From: Oscheius dolichura
Lineage: Eukaryota; Nematoda; Chromadorea; Rhabditida; Rhabditidae
Length of the DNA stretch: 64,000 bases
Assembly: GCA_932521035.1 (NCBI GenBank)
Contig: OW051496.1
Span: forward strand, 2,418,001-2,482,000
Direction: 5' to 3'
A model generated the notes under the pieces. The model ran no database searches. It had not been told where the DNA came from and saw nothing but the letters and a program-made list of their open reading frames with translations. Position numbers and translations under genes: made by a program. Within the stretch, counting starts at the first letter, position 1. Each line of letters begins with the position of its first letter. Shown one piece after another: positions 21,150 through 34,568 of the stretch.

Positions 21150-24100
21150 GGGGGTACAAATTTTCATATTCAAAGGAGTGGAAGAGAGTGGAGTTTTTAG
21201 TCCTTCTCTCCTCACCTCATTTTCTTATTCTTTCTTCCTATCTTTCAGTGGAATAAATTGAAATAAGGGCCATTTGGCGGGGATGACCATTACCCAAATC
21301 CTTGAGAGAGAAAAAAGATAGCGAACCGTCTACGTAAACGAAACTTCTTGTGACAATTTTAGAAGCAATAGACGATTACTTATTTCTCATAACATAAAAG
21401 ATTCCCTAAAATCACAAAACCATACTTTATTTCCAGTTTTTTAATGTGAAGCGGCAGTTCACCTTTTTATAACCAATAGGGAGTAGGAATGTACTTCTTT
21501 CTTGAGGGGAATCGCACTTTTAATTTTGTAAATTTCAATGGCTGTATGAATTTGCTAAAAGTAATATGCAACGTTACATTTACGTATGATTTTCTATTGA
21601 AAACAGACGTTTCTTAGTTTTTCAGAAGCCTTCGGGTCCTATTGAGCTCGTGTCAATTATTCGGGGGAAGACTATTCTTACCAAAATTTTAGGGCAAAAC
21701 TGGAACCTGCTCGCGTATCTCCTCATTTGTATACATTGAAATGTATCGGACCCATTGCCCATTTTCGAAGCGCACCTATTTTATTGCCATGGGAATACAT
21801 AAAAATAACTAATTCCACAAGATTTTTATCAACCATATTGCGCAGTTTATTTTCCATTCTTTCCTGTATCATTGTTCGGTTTTATGCATCGAACTGTATT
21901 TTGCTCGAAAACCCTTCTTCTTTTCAAAATTATACAATTTCTATGGCCGTATAAATTGAGAAGCAATAGTGAATACCGCTATGCTGACGTTTTCCTGTTG
22001 GAAATAGTTTTTGTAAGCTTTGCTGGCTCTATATTAGAGTTTGGACAGCAAACATGGATACTGTCTAGTCGGCATTTTCATTTTCGTTTTCGAAAGATTA
22101 TCGTTACCGAAATCATAGCAAAAAAGTGACGCCCAAGTTACAAAAACTTCTTATTATTTGATATTTACAGAACCAACAGTGCGATTGGCAATTTTGAAGG
22201 GGGACCTATTAATTACCAGGGGAAAACATAAAAAATAACTAATCTCCGAATATCACGTTATTTTCAGTTCTGTATCATTGTTCTGATATAAGCTGTGGAC
22301 AAGCGGTAGTTCATTTTTGTTACAGATATTTCAAAATACCGTATGAAATGGCTGCAGATAATAAGCATCAATCGCGCATTCACCAGCAGAGCACAATCGT
22401 TTGAAATAAATTTTTAGTAGGGTTTAGGCGGGTTTATTTGTTGGGCACTATCCGAATTAGAGAAAAGATCGAGAAAGAAATGGGGGAAATGGAACTTGTA
22501 GGTACCTTTTTGTGGCTATTTTGAACTTCTTTCTGACAAGTGAGTTAGACTAATTGTTTAGTTTGAAGGTATTTATCTCCCTAGGAAAACAGAAAAGTTT
22601 ATGGAGAATCCAAAATAATTCCGCAAACATTAGGAGCAGTAAGAGTTTGTGGGCAATTTGACAATTTGAATTATCTATTCCATAGCCTCAATTTCATTCT
22701 CCTTCAAAAAAGAAAAGGAACATAGCCTATACGGAACTTTCTCACCTGCTTTCCGCTTCTAAAAAAATCGAAAATTTTTTTTTTCTCATTCTAATGAGGA
22801 TATGAAAGTACCGCATGCAATTTATGCCAATGGCTCGAATCTCGCTGCAAAAAATTTCACTAGAAATACAAAATAATTCCGGAAAGAACTGGGTCAGTAA
22901 TATAGAGAATAGGATGATTTGAATTTTGGTCCCGCTTCCCGCCATTCTATACCCCCAATCCCAAAAAAAAGAAGAAGGGAAGGAAAGGAAGAAGTAAATC
23001 TGCTGCTGCTGCTGCGCGTGTCGGTGTTATTGTCCCCCGTTGAATATTTTTCGGCCGTTCCGTCATTGCTGCCCGTTACAACTTTCAAATTGGCCCCCAA
23101 GGAGCATAAGCTGAACGAGGGGGGACATCTCATGTTTTCGTCGTCTTGTCTCCTGTTCGCTAAACGAATTCTTTCACTTTTTTGGAAACTTATTTTATTT
23201 TTAGACTACTTAATACTTTTTATTTCAAGAAGTTCATATAAGGAATTCTTGAAACTTTCTTGTACTAGTCGTGTTTTTTTTCAAAATAAGCGAATCTTGT
23301 TGACAACGGGGCTCCCATTTGTACTAATTTGTGTCAAAATTTGAGGCGAACACCACAGCGTCGGATATCAATTTTTTCCTGTCAATTAGTGGATGTAGAA
23401 ACTTGATCCTCGACTAACAACTCTCGTTGAGGGCGCCCTTTGCCGAGGGGACTTTTCTCTCTCCTTTCCTCTTGCTTTCCCTGTCTGGCTTCTTTTTTCA
23501 AATGTGCTACAGTAAGAATAAAATGATTTAGATAACGGGAGAAGGTGGTATCGAACGGGAACTATTCTGAAGTTTAGGCTAATACGCTCAAAGCTAATTC
23601 ATTGGGAGAAAAAAATTATGTTATACCAAATTGGGAGTCAAATTAGCGATTTCGAACCAGAAACGTATAAATATCGCCTTTTCACCTTTTCAAGACATTT
23701 ATTCCTAGATCAAAACTTTATAAAATGGAAAGAAAGATTATTTTGTTCTACCCAAAAGGTCATTCGCCGTTCCCACACTATACTAGTATCTCACTGGATA
23801 TTATTGGTCTGCTTCAACTTTACTCTCTTTGTAGAAGAAATGACTTGAAACCGGAGAAAAACTTGTGATAAGGACGGTAAAAAGGGAAAAGGAAATAGTG
23901 TGCTAGTGTGCTCAGAACTCATATAAATGCTCCTAATGCGGAATAGCTGTCTTATTCTATAGATTTCCATCAATAGAGCTCAGTATATCTTCACCTTTCC
24001 AGTGGTATTTCTACCCATTCCAAAACTTTATAGACTCGAAAAAAGGTTGCTTCGCTTCCGAAAATGTCATAGGCCTTTTGCCACATCGCAATATTTATCA

Positions 24101-24260
24101 ACATTAATTTACTGGCCGTAATTAAAACCTCTTCATAAAACCCAAATATTTTGGTTTGAGCAGAAGTCGGAAAGAAATTTTATTTTTCTTTTCTGTTTTG
24201 TGCTCTCCTTTTAATGAAAGCTGTCTTTTATTTCCAATGTTACTTGTAGTAAACTTTCAG

Positions 24261-24373
24261 GCCTCTCGTCGTGCGTCGTGTTTCCCGCCTCCGGCTGCTG
24301 CTCTCTCCCCCTACCGTGACTCGTTACCGGAATTTGATCCAGGCCGATTATTTACCAGTCCTCAGAGAAGAAG
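24261..24373 (+). CDS. candidate N-terminal exon with a PKA-like site
   Basis: Acceptor ACTTTCAG, donor AGAAG/GTGGGC; phase 0 in, phase 2 out. Encodes ASRRASCFPPPAAALSPYRD and then a segment ending FTSPQRR. RRAS fits a basophilic kinase consensus. It ends on AG, so joining to 28522 or to 46996 restores an arginine, as for the other candidate first exons. Confidence 0.5.
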
Positions 24374-24440
24374 GTGGGCCATTTATATTCAAAAATCTGA
24401 AAAATGATCCGAGTAACAGCACTGAGCTGCGCTCCTTTTC

Positions 24441-24586
24441 TATAGTCCGTTTCCAACAGATATGTCACAAGTTCAAATTTCGCGGCGCATCTCCGTTGCG
24501 GAACCACGTCGAAAGAAGGATGGCCCCACAGCAGAGGCGCGACAGACCTTTAAATCTCATGAAATAACCGTTAGAAACGGACTATA
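24441..24586. mobile_element. MITE family delta, copy 1 (empty-site form)
   Basis: Ends TATAGTCCGTTTC and GAAACGGACTATA with the internal block ATATGTCACAAGTTCAAATT and a GCGCGACAGACCTTTAAATC segment. Two further copies are at 34.57-34.96 kb and 60.21-60.36 kb. TATA-type termini suggest a TA target duplication (Tc1/mariner group). Confidence 0.75.
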
Positions 24587-26208
24587 GCTATTTCAAAACT
24601 TGAATAAATAGAGGGAATTTGTATAAAGACCGTTGCATTGCCCCTAATTGGATGAATTGTAAGATTAGAAGAACTAAACACTTGAAGTTTTCATAATCGG
24701 AAATAAGAAGTAAAGTACAAACTTCCATGGACAAAATTTATCAAATTTGGCGAACATTATAAAATGGTCACTAGAAACCGGTCGAACCCAGTAACAAATT
24801 CCTCTATTCTATTATTTTTAACCTTTATGCAAAACAGATAAATATCTTGGATTGATAACAGAACATTCATGTGCTGGTCTTCCTTGTGCCCCCTATAATT
24901 AGAAAGAAGTTCCACTCAAGCTATGAAAGAGCCAAGCAAGAATATTTCTATTGTGTTATCCTCTAAAGGTGCCTACTTCCACAAATTCCGTAATTATGTC
25001 TGTTTCCTTCTTTGAGAACACTTTTCACGTATAGCTTACTTCTACCTGCTCCGGTTGGTGGCGGATCGTAGGCCGTTTGCTTCCTTCCCTAATATTCTCT
25101 ATGCAAAACGTAGAAAACAGATATCTTTAGTGTTTTTCCATCAGGAGTACTTCCTGATCGTGTTTCTCTGATCATATCGTCCACAAACTTTCCTTTCCAC
25201 ATTGCATACAGTTTTTGCGGATGAAAACGGAAATTTCTAAGATGTAAAGCTTTGAGAATGTCCTATAGCAAATTGCCTAGTTTTTAAATTTATTTTAATT
25301 GTTTTGTGAAAGACATAAAGAACTATGAGAAAGGTGATTATCCAATGTAATGTCGACTGCTCCCCAGCTAAATTACCCTTTTCTTCCCTGCTTGTTCTGA
25401 TGCGGCCCGTATTTGGCTTATGCTTCCAAAATAATCAACGGCATGTAGTCTATAGTGGACTTCAATCTAACAATCAATCAACCCAGATAAGTCTTCAAAT
25501 CCTTGAAGGGAGGCAGTAAAAGATAGTCACAAACCCTGTAAATGTTTCACGGTTCCTATATAAAGTACGGTAGCGCTGCCTGTGTAGGAAACTTGAAACA
25601 TTTCAAATTTGAGTTAGTCACAAAATGTTTTACTGCCGGTAGCTCCCGTTGAGAACATCAAATTCTCTGACTGTAGTTACTTTTAAAAGTTTTACAAAAC
25701 GGATAAAAAAGCAGGTGCGATGGGCGTATGATAATTGTGTGTCTATTCCCGCTTCAAAGCAGTCAAATGTCTCAAGAAAAGGTCATATTTAGGAAAATCT
25801 TCCCGTTTTCTAATTTTTGGTTGTTCCTATAGAAATATGTTCCAGTGAATGGGTAAAAGGCCGTAAGCCGCTCTGTTATCCACTAATCGAAAGTCTTTTG
25901 ATAACGAAATTTCCAAAACGTTGGCCTTCTCTCATTGGGATAGCCCTATTCCTCCCTTTCCCCCCGTCTCCTCCTCCCCCTTTTTGGTCCTTCTAATCCC
26001 TTCCGAAACTGATCGCCATCTATTCTAATCCCGGTGACCATTGATTTCGGGGACTACCCCCAAGCGGCAGCGTCTCTTTCCCCCCGTCTTCTCTTCTTCC
26101 ACTTCTCCCCATTATTATGTTTGCTCAACGGAGCTGATTAATTTCCACCGGGGCCGCTGCGTTTCTTTTCTTCACTCGAGAAGATCCCTCCCCTGAAAAA
26201 AAGGAGAA
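24587..26208. other. intron or intergenic, no feature recognised
   Basis: AT-rich, with a pyrimidine-rich stretch (about 25940-26110) just before the candidate exon at 26209 that may be a core promoter region. Confidence 0.3.
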
Positions 26209-26333
26209 ATGCCCCCTACGGGATATAGTAAACTGGATGATGACGGCCGAGAGCAGCAGAGGCTGGTCCATCCCGTCTTGGGCTGTCTCAATCCGGCACA
26301 GTTGATATTCCTTCCTCCTCCTGGATACGAGAG
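26209..26333 (+). CDS. candidate alternative first exon with a GC donor
   Basis: ATG 26209 opens MPPTGYSKLDDDGREQQRLV and 22 further residues ending FLPPPGYE, then AG/GCAAGT, a textbook GC-AG donor, in phase 2. It joins in phase to 28522 or directly to the common exon at 46996. The GC-rich coding look contrasts with the flanks. No in-frame acceptor is seen upstream, so an own promoter is assumed. Confidence 0.5.
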
Positions 26334-27139
26334 GCAAGTTTTCATTTTTGAGCAAGTTATTAGAGCGTTAGAAAAAAGCAAATCTATATTCCGGCATCGA
26401 TACCTAAAAAACTTTCAATGAGAACTCCAATTTTCTTCTGGTAACGCCCGTTTCGATAATTTATTCAGTTCCAAATTGTCTTTATAACCTAAGCTGAGCC
26501 GTAATTATCACTTCTTCATCTTCCTGGAAAAAATTACCGTAATCTCTATAACTGTTCCGTAACCAGGATCTATAAAAATGCTCTATATTTCAACCCGCAT
26601 ACTTAGCCCAAGTCTTCTTTCATTTTTGATTCTTGAGACCAGTTATTGAGCCTGATTCCTAATAGAAAGAGTTTGTCCCTACAATAATCCATTTCCAAAT
26701 ATTTTTCTATGCTCCCGGAAGGGTATAACTGTTTGATTTCTATGGAGTAATGATCGATACTGCGGTGGTCAAAAAAACTACAGTAATCCGCCGAACAGAA
26801 CGGCGCTTTCCATATTACAGTTGTGCAGAAGCATCTATGTTTCAATCCATCTACATTTCAAGATTATTCTTGATTTCTTATAACTTGACAATCGTAATGG
26901 ATCAATTGCGTTTATTTCTTCCATTTTATGGCTACGGTAACTTGTGAATTAGATTTTTTTGTAGCTCCATAGAGTTATGGGGATGGGGTAGAGGAGCATT
27001 TGGGGTTGCTGCCTTATGCAGAGCAAATCTTGAGCTTTCGGGATTAGCTGCAGATATGCTTGATCCCTGGATTCTGTAGTGATCTGCTAGAAAGATGTTA
27101 GCAAAAAAGATTATTGAATCAAAAAGACAGGCAATCGCA

Positions 27140-28290
27140 GAGTAGCGGTTTCTTTTATCGCGACATTTATATAATTCACATGAAACTGAGAAATTTTAAT
27201 AGGTTTATAAGTAGAAGGAGAGAATACCATCAGCTTGAACAAATCCCGTGGTTTGTAACATGCTTGAAATCTGGACGCCCCATTAGTTTCACTACAGTTT
27301 ATTACTATAAAACTCCCTTTTGCTACTTACAAAAAAAGGATTTTATACATGAATCCGCAATATTTCTTCTGCAACTAACGGTCATCTTGATATTTTTGTA
27401 ATTTATCGAACCTTGAAAAGTCGTTTGGGTCCTTCGTTATTGATCCGGCTATCAGCGATAAAGGAGTTACAGAAAAGAAAGGGGTTCGAGAAGAGGGGAT
27501 TGAATGGGGAAAGGTACGTGTAGCAGAACTAGTGCTCCACTTTCTCGCGGCATTTATGTAGCTCACGTGAAGTTATGAGAAATTTCTTTGCTTACAAAGG
27601 TGAACAACTTTAGCTTTCTTACAAAAGCTGGATCTTTGAGAATGCGTCTTCTTTCATCAAAATTAGTGTCTGGAACAACTCTTTTCTCCCATTTTGCCAC
27701 AATAAAACATCTTTCTGTAACAAAAATGCAAATGTTTGAGTTCAAGATATGTTTTTTTTTCCTATTCCTTTTGAAGAAAAGTACTTACAATTGACATTTT
27801 TGTGGTTTATTGAGATTTGAAAAGCCATTTGGAGATTCTGATCCGTTAGACGCGTTACAATCATTGGAGAGAATAGAAAAATTTCAGAAAACAAATTGTA
27901 AGAAGAAGTTCCCGACGTTGTAGTAATGCTGCTTTTCTCGTGATATTTATGTAGTTAACATAAAATTAGAAGATATCTACCTGTTTCTAAAAGTGGAAGA
28001 CCTTTACTCCAGTTTGCTCAAAACAGCGGCTTTACTAATTAATAATACTTCATTTTATCCGAATAAAACTCTCTTCTGTAACTCCCAAGAAACGAGTTTC
28101 CCCATAGTACAGCCATTTTGTCAAAGGATACGTTCGGTTCAGTTTTATACAGGGTTTACCTTGATTGCCTTCGAGACGAAGAAGAGGCCGTTTTTTCAGA
28201 AATTTGCGAACTAGCCGACAATTGGTTTACTTTCGCTCTCCCGGTATTTACATATTTTACATGAAAATAGAAAGAAAGAAAGTTGCATTT
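27140..28290 (+). repeat. diverged tandem repeats of about 300-400 bp
   Basis: A block like CGCGACATTTATATAATTCA followed by CATGAAA recurs at about 27157, 27547, 27937 and 28240 (GGCATTTATGTAGCTCACGTG, GATATTTATGTAGTTAACAT, GGTATTTACATATTTTACATG). A second block (ATTTTTGT..TTTAT.GA...TTGAAAAG.C.TTTGG) recurs at about 27390 and 27798. No coding potential. Confidence 0.6.
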
Positions 28291-28521
28291 TTATGAGAAC
28301 ATGGGCCACAGTATATCAGTCTCGTTGGCTGACTGATAAATGTAGTCGAAATTTCAAAATGTGTACAATGAAACCTGAATAAGGAACTGTATTGTGCCGT
28401 GGCTTTCACATAAAAGTTCTTAGTGAAATCGAAAAAATGCTGGATGAAATGTTCCAAAAGTTTCGAGTAGAATTTATAGAGATCTTGAAGTTCATAAGAA
28501 TAATAACAGTCTTCTTTTCAG

Positions 28522-28608
28522 AGTGGTAAATGTGTCAGATCACAAGACATGTGCCCTGTTGATGGCCAGGATGAAAGAAGCAAATCGACAGCTACCTTCT
28601 CCTAGCGG
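28522..28608 (+). CDS. candidate cassette exon (29 codons, phase 2-2)
   Basis: Acceptor TTCTTTTCAG, donor GCGG/GTGGGT. Encodes VVNVSDHKTCALLMARMKEA and then NRQLPSPSG. It is 87 nt and symmetric, so it can be included or skipped without a frame change between 24261 or 26209 and the common exon at 46996. Confidence 0.5.
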
Positions 28609-28717
28609 GTGGGTCTTTTCTTCTCTTTTTTAAGTTTTTTTGAACAGGCTAATGCATGACTGCTTACTAGAGTTACTAAAAAGAAGGGAGTTTTATTGAG
28701 ATATTGAAATGAGGGGG

Positions 28718-29136
28718 TAGGGCTGCCAGGCGTTATTTTGTACGTAGTGTCTTTTTCGTCACGTTACCTCCCCGAAGAATACATTTCTTTCTGAAATGCA
28801 TTTATCTTTTGTGTTTATGTTTTTACCCATGACGTTAGCTACATTTACCGGTAAAAAAATAAGAGAAGCACCAAAAACCGATCTGTAAAACGTAATAACA
28901 TTTTGCATGAAATCTACGTACAAAATAACCGATTTTTTTTTCTAGTACGCAAGACGTCATCTCGCTTTATAATTCAGTTGTTGGTGCTTTTCTTATTTTT
29001 TTACTGGTAAATGTAGCTAACGTCATGGGTAAAATATGAACACAAAAAATAAATGCAGTTCTCAAAGAAATGTATTTTTCGGGGAGGTAACGTGAGGAAA
29101 AAGACATTACGTGCAAAATAACGCCTGGCAGCCCTA
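28718..29136. mobile_element. hAT-type hairpin MITE
   Basis: Terminal TAGGGCTGCCAGGCG and its complement CGCCTGGCAGCCCTA, with about 155-bp arms and a short loop. The direct repeat GAGGGGG lies immediately outside both ends (28711-28717 and 29137-29143). TIRs starting TAGGG with a 7-8 bp duplication fit the hAT superfamily. Non-coding. Confidence 0.8.
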
Positions 29137-29143
29137 GAGGGGG

Positions 29144-32100
29144 TGTCAAACTTTTCAAAATGGGATCGGTTTCCATTTGTATCGATAAATCTTCAAAAAG
29201 GATGTATGGGCTAGACAATTACTTCCCTTTGTCTATAGACCAAAAAAGAGCGTAATTTTATAAAGCAGCTGAAACAACAAAGAGAAAATATCCTAATATA
29301 ACAACTGGAAAGTCAATTTTATTTCATTTATTCATGTTGTGTAGAAACTTTTTAATCTGTTTTGGACACGAGAACATATTGGGCGACCCTTACGTCTGTA
29401 ACGAAATCATTTCATTTCAAGGTGTTTTTAGCCCTACAAAATGTCAGCAATAGGCCAAAAGGAAGTGGAATTCTTCTTTTCTTCCAGCTCATTTTTAGAT
29501 GATGAAAATATCTACACCTGACTGGTAATATTGAAAAGGTGGTATTTTATAGAATAACTGAAACAAGGGGCCTATAGGGATATACAGAAGACCATCCAAT
29601 AACTTATTGGCAATAAGGCGCGTCCTTCCTATTTTTCTTTGTATTACAGTTCGTTTATAATCTTTCCAGCAACGGGGAGACCACTGTATATTGGAATTGT
29701 GTAGCTTTCTCCTACTTTTTCCCTATTTTCACCTGCTTCTAAAAGAAGGAAACTTCGGGAAGTATGGTCTACTGGTAACAGTCATTCATTCTTCCTTCTG
29801 TTCATTGAATATTTGAAGCACGTATGCAAAAAAGCTTTTCTGTGCATTGCCATAAACTAATTGTTTTCGTTTTATAAAATAGGTGAAACATTCAGGTTCC
29901 TATGTTCAGGAAAGACCATTACTAAACTTTTCCCCTTGTTTTTATTTGTTTTATGAATTCCATATAATTTCAATAAGAAGAGAGAACGCCATTGGTAACC
30001 ATCCTGTATCAGATCGAGCTCTACAAGACCTTGTACTTTCCCATATGTTTAACATATGTTCAAATTTTCCAAATTCTTTACCTCAACGTTTCCCTCTCAT
30101 TTCCACCTGCTACTAATCAGTAAAAAATGTCTTTATGCTGTCCAAAAGAGCAGAAAAGGAGCGATCTAGTTCCGTCTGTTTGGTCTCCCGCTCTAATCAA
30201 CGATGTGACCTCTCTTCGTTATTTTTCCAGGCATTGACATATTCCCCCGGGAATCAAATCTGCCTATAACGGGTCGCCGTTCCAAATGACACACAACGGC
30301 CACGCATAAATTCTTAGGAAGTATATATTCTTCTTCTTCTCCGCTTGACCTCTAAATAAATTTGAACTTTCTCGATATTTTTGGTTTTTTACACTCCATT
30401 ATCTCTATTGACGACTCCTCAAACTTTGTATTTATAAGGAATTGATGAACCTTTCTTTTTTCTAATTTTCCATATTTCCCATTGCTGTAGTTACGGGTTC
30501 ATAAGATTTGATCTACAAATTAGAGTCGCCTTATTTTCGGAATTGTTTTACGACTTCCTTATTAGGGGCGGCACTTCCACGCTGCTGTTGACTCCGCTTC
30601 AGAAATATATCAGCTTTCTCTAATAACTTGTAGGACTGGTAATTAGCCCGAGGTTACAACAGCGATATATCAAAGCTTCCCAAGTTCTTCAAATATATTC
30701 GGCAGTAGAGGTATTGAGAACTCCAAGAAGATGTCTCATAGTAAACAATCTTGGTTTTTTTCTGTTTTATCCTAGCTTTTTAATTGTTGTTCCGCTAAAT
30801 ATTTCAGTTCTGCCGCTTTTTCCGGTTTCGGTCTTATATCTATTTGAATCAGAGGAAACGGGCGTTTTTCCATTTATGTTTGGTGTTACCGTTGAAATTG
30901 TGCAAAACATCTGTAGTTCCATTCAAAGACGGCTCTTTGTATCATACTGATGTTCTTTTTGGCGAAGTATATTCCTTGAAACAATCATTAAATGGCAATC
31001 CAAGAGGAAAATACACCAAAAATACGGATTGTGTCAACAGCAGGGGATAATTACAGGGCCTGTAGTTCTTCGCCTAAATAAGACAATTGAAATCTGGAAA
31101 GCTAACCGAACTATGAGCAAAATACCATATACCAGTAATGGCAAAAATGTATGTTTTATCCAAGGTTCTTATTAGCTGATACTCTTATTTTACCGGTATA
31201 TGCCGCATAATTTTATCCTTAAAATCCTCTTTGCGCACCAAGCGTCAGTTTCTTGATCTGCTGTATATCCCTCTTCGAAAGTCAGGAGAAATCATAGAGA
31301 AAGTATATAACCTCAATATAGAACATGCACGGTTCGAATTTTATAAGCTGCTTTTGTTAGTGTAGAGCGAATCTAGCGTGACGAGACCTTATCATATTTT
31401 CCCTGGTATATTTTCTGCCACTGAAATACAGAAAAGTTTAATTGAATTACTTGCCAACAGCTCTTTTTCTCAAGAAAAAAAAAACTGTTATCAAAATGCT
31501 AGATAGTTCATCAGGTCTTTGTCAGATATCCGCGTTTCATCTGTTTCCCTTCCAGCTTACTGTTCCTTTTCTCGGTGCTCTCACACCTTTTCTCCTACAA
31601 ATTTTGTTATTTTCCCACCCCGTGTACAGAAAAAAGAGAGAGACTGCCCAAAGTTCAGGAAATTCTCACAAGCACGTAGAGAGAGAGCAACGAGGGAAAA
31701 ATAATTTATTTATGCTATAGCTGTGAACAATTTCAGAACGATTAGCGACACTCTCGAAGGGTTCCCCGTCTCTCTCTCTCTCTCGGTTCGAGAAAACGAC
31801 GAGAGCGAGAGGTAATTGCCCCCAGGGTGAAAACATATATTCTCCACTGTTCCATCTTGCCCATTTATACTTTTCCCTTTCTTTTTTCTCGATAATACCA
31901 TTGTTGAATGGCCTGATAGATCAAAATAAGCCATTTTCCATGTAATGTTGTCTTTTCCGTCCAGAAATGACCGTTTTCCGCGTCTTCAGCTCTTTTGTCC
32001 CCGTTGTTTCGCTTTTTTATTCCCCGCCGTCCGTATTTAGAAGCTCAAATTTTGATGGCGGCCATCAGTGAGTTGAAGAGAGCCAGAGGGAGAGGACGGG

Positions 32101-33307
32101 GGTCCGCACATCAATTATGGATGAAAAGAGCAAGTAGTGGTACTCGAATACGAGCTGGAGAGGGGCCGAGAGACGCCCGGGCTATCAAACTCGTGCCCTC
32201 CTTCGACTTCGGCCTTTTTCAATTTCACCAGCTCCTTATTAGGATCAGCTTCTTCTCCTTTTCACTCTCTCGTGAATATCAACTTCGCCTCCTTCTTCTC
32301 TTCGCGGCTTTTTCTCGTTTCCATCACCTCTTATTAGGTCCCGCTTCTTTTTTTTTCGGTCGAGTAGCGATATTTTTTGTCTAATACAAACTATGAAGAG
32401 TTCTTATTGGGGAAATTCAATAAAACGAAATAAACGAGTAGTGCTCTTTTCGTATCCGCTATCTGAAACCGATTGTAATTGAAAGCTGTCCGACTTTCAT
32501 TTTTCCACCAGCGGGCCTTCGGCAGCCTACGGCTGTCGTCTGTCTGTCAAAGTTATCCATTTCGACCTGTGGCGACCTTTCCGCTCTTCTGCCGACGATC
32601 GCCTAAGGCGGCCCCCGGGATTAAGAAATTTTTTATCCCTTTAACCGTCGGACACTTTCCCATCGGACAGACAAACACCATAGCACTAATAGAAAGGGAT
32701 CCAAATCATTAGTGGTTGAAACAATACCACTCTCCTGAAATACGGCTCCTAAAACGCGTCAAAATAATTAAAAAAACTGTCTCCTTTTCTTTGTCTTTTC
32801 CTGATTTTTCTCTCTAATTTCTCTCCCTCTTCGACTCTTCCCCCGCCATTCCTCAAAGACGGGAATTCCCCCCTCCTAATTAAAAATTGCCCTATTTTGA
32901 ATGGTTTCTCTCTTCTCGTTTTTCACCAGCTGGGTTCTCCTCGCCCCCTTCCCGTTTCTGTTATAAACATCATTATTCTTCCCCTCTTATTCCTCCGCCG
33001 TATTATTTCTTCTCCTTGGTTATTTGGGGTCCGTGGCCTGTTGATTATCCATCCACACACACGCCCGTATAGGTGAAAAACGTCAGAATATACACTTTCC
33101 ATGTTTTGACGGCATTATTTCAACGGCACTTTTCTTGACCTTTGCTTAAATTCAGGATACCGATGGGGAGTAAAATTAATTTTCTCGAGCCAAGTTTATG
33201 AATTTATCGCTCCCTGATATAATTAGAGCGGCAGTAGCTTACCTGGCCCCAGATTACAATACTTCTCGGCTACAACAGCTCGCAAATCTCTTCTCTCAAC
33301 TATTTAA
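29144..33307 (+). other. long non-coding stretch, with a possible micro-exon at 32041
   Basis: No gene recognised. 32041-32067 lies between a TATTTAG acceptor and a strong GTGAGT donor, is phase 2-2 and would add SSNFDGGHQ; this is weak. An ATTCCCCCGGGAAT palindrome sits near 30240 in a GC-richer patch. Confidence 0.25.
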
Positions 33308-34342
33308 AGGGAGCCTCACCTCGTAGAAAAAAATTGTGAACATGGTGAGGAGCCAAGCCCTGATTTTCAGGCCTTCGATTTTTTCATTTTTGATTTATTC
33401 CTATTTTCATTGATTTCACTTTCTGTACTTGTTTTTTCTATATTATTTTTGTTGCTAAATAATCTACATTCGATAGCGGTTCTTTTGCAGTATCGCTGAG
33501 CATGTGACATGCGATACAAATAGTAAAAAAATCAAAAACATCGAAAGAAACGAATCTGAGATATAATTTGATGAATTGCTTTTAATTATCATATTGCTTT
33601 TGTTTCTACTTATTTTTTACACATAGCCTAGCATGTTAGCAACATATTATAACGGTTACAGAAAGAAAATTGACGAAAAATGAGCCTAATTAGCATATTG
33701 CAAGTCGCTTACGCTTTTCGTCATTATTTCATTTCCATTATTTGTTGTGCTGCTCTCTCTTGTTGTTTTATCATTTCTATTTTGTTTTCTATTATTTCTA
33801 ATTGGTAATACATTATTTTTAGAAGTGCAACGATGTAGAAGAACAAGTGGATTGAGCAGCAAGAGCTCTCCGAAGGAAACTAGATAAAACATCAAGTAAG
33901 CACGTTTTCAATGATTATCTTTTTATTTAGATATTGTATTTATTATTCTTAAGCTGTTTTATAGCTTCTGTAGTGTTTTTATATGTTGAATTCCCCCAAA
34001 TAGAGGCGAAGCTCTGCGCAAAATTTTTTGCATTCAGGACTTGTATTATTTTACTGTTTTTGCTTCAATTGATGTTTTCTAATGTTCTTTTTTCAGGACA
34101 AGCTTGTCTTCGGTCATCAAACAAAGAAGGATAGAAGACGTCGTTGCTTTCAATAACCTTCTACTTTGCTTTGTCGGCGTTTATTGTAATATTTTGAATA
34201 AATATAACACCAAAAATTGTTGAAAAATCAGAAAAAATGGCTAAAATATGAGAAATTGAAGGTTATGTAATGCGCCGCCGCCGCACCCGTAAGATGTCGG
34301 CAGGCGTACTGTAGGCGCGATTTTTACGAGGTGAGGCTCCCT
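33308..34342. mobile_element. full-length TTAA element, family alpha (1035 bp)
   Basis: Inverted ends AGGGAGCCTCACCTCGTAGA and TTTTTACGAGGTGAGGCTCCCT, flanked by TTAA on both sides (33304-33307, 34343-34346). It contains splice-like signals (TTTTTTCAG/GACAAGCTTGTCTTCGG) shared with the copies at 2.4 and 7.9 kb, but no transposase, so it is non-autonomous. TTAA targeting recalls piggyBac, though the end bases differ from the usual CCY. Confidence 0.8.
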
Positions 34343-34568
34343 TTAAAAGTGCAAATTTTGCGATTTTTATCCCTTGAATCGACCAGAAGACATTGAGATC
34401 AAATACGTAGAAAAATATTTCTACTGGCGGTAAAGCCCTTGGAAAACAGTTTTCATGCGATTCCTTCCTTCTATTTCCAAAAAAAGATCACCGGTTTCAA
34501 GAGCTCCTTATTAGTTCATATGACTCCTGTAATACTATTTCTAGCCAAGCAGTAAAAATAAATCGGGG

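Noticed and set aside
31995-32384. 129-codon open frame, Arg/Gly then Phe/Ser rich
   Set aside because: Low complexity, no acceptor or donor in a useful phase beyond the small 32041-32067 candidate, no recognised family.
33934-34134. Open frame with two hydrophobic stretches, similar to the minus frame at 8189-8389
   Set aside because: Both lie in copies of element alpha, start without an ATG and run across a shared splice-acceptor signal. The likeness follows from DNA homology of the element, not from a protein gene.
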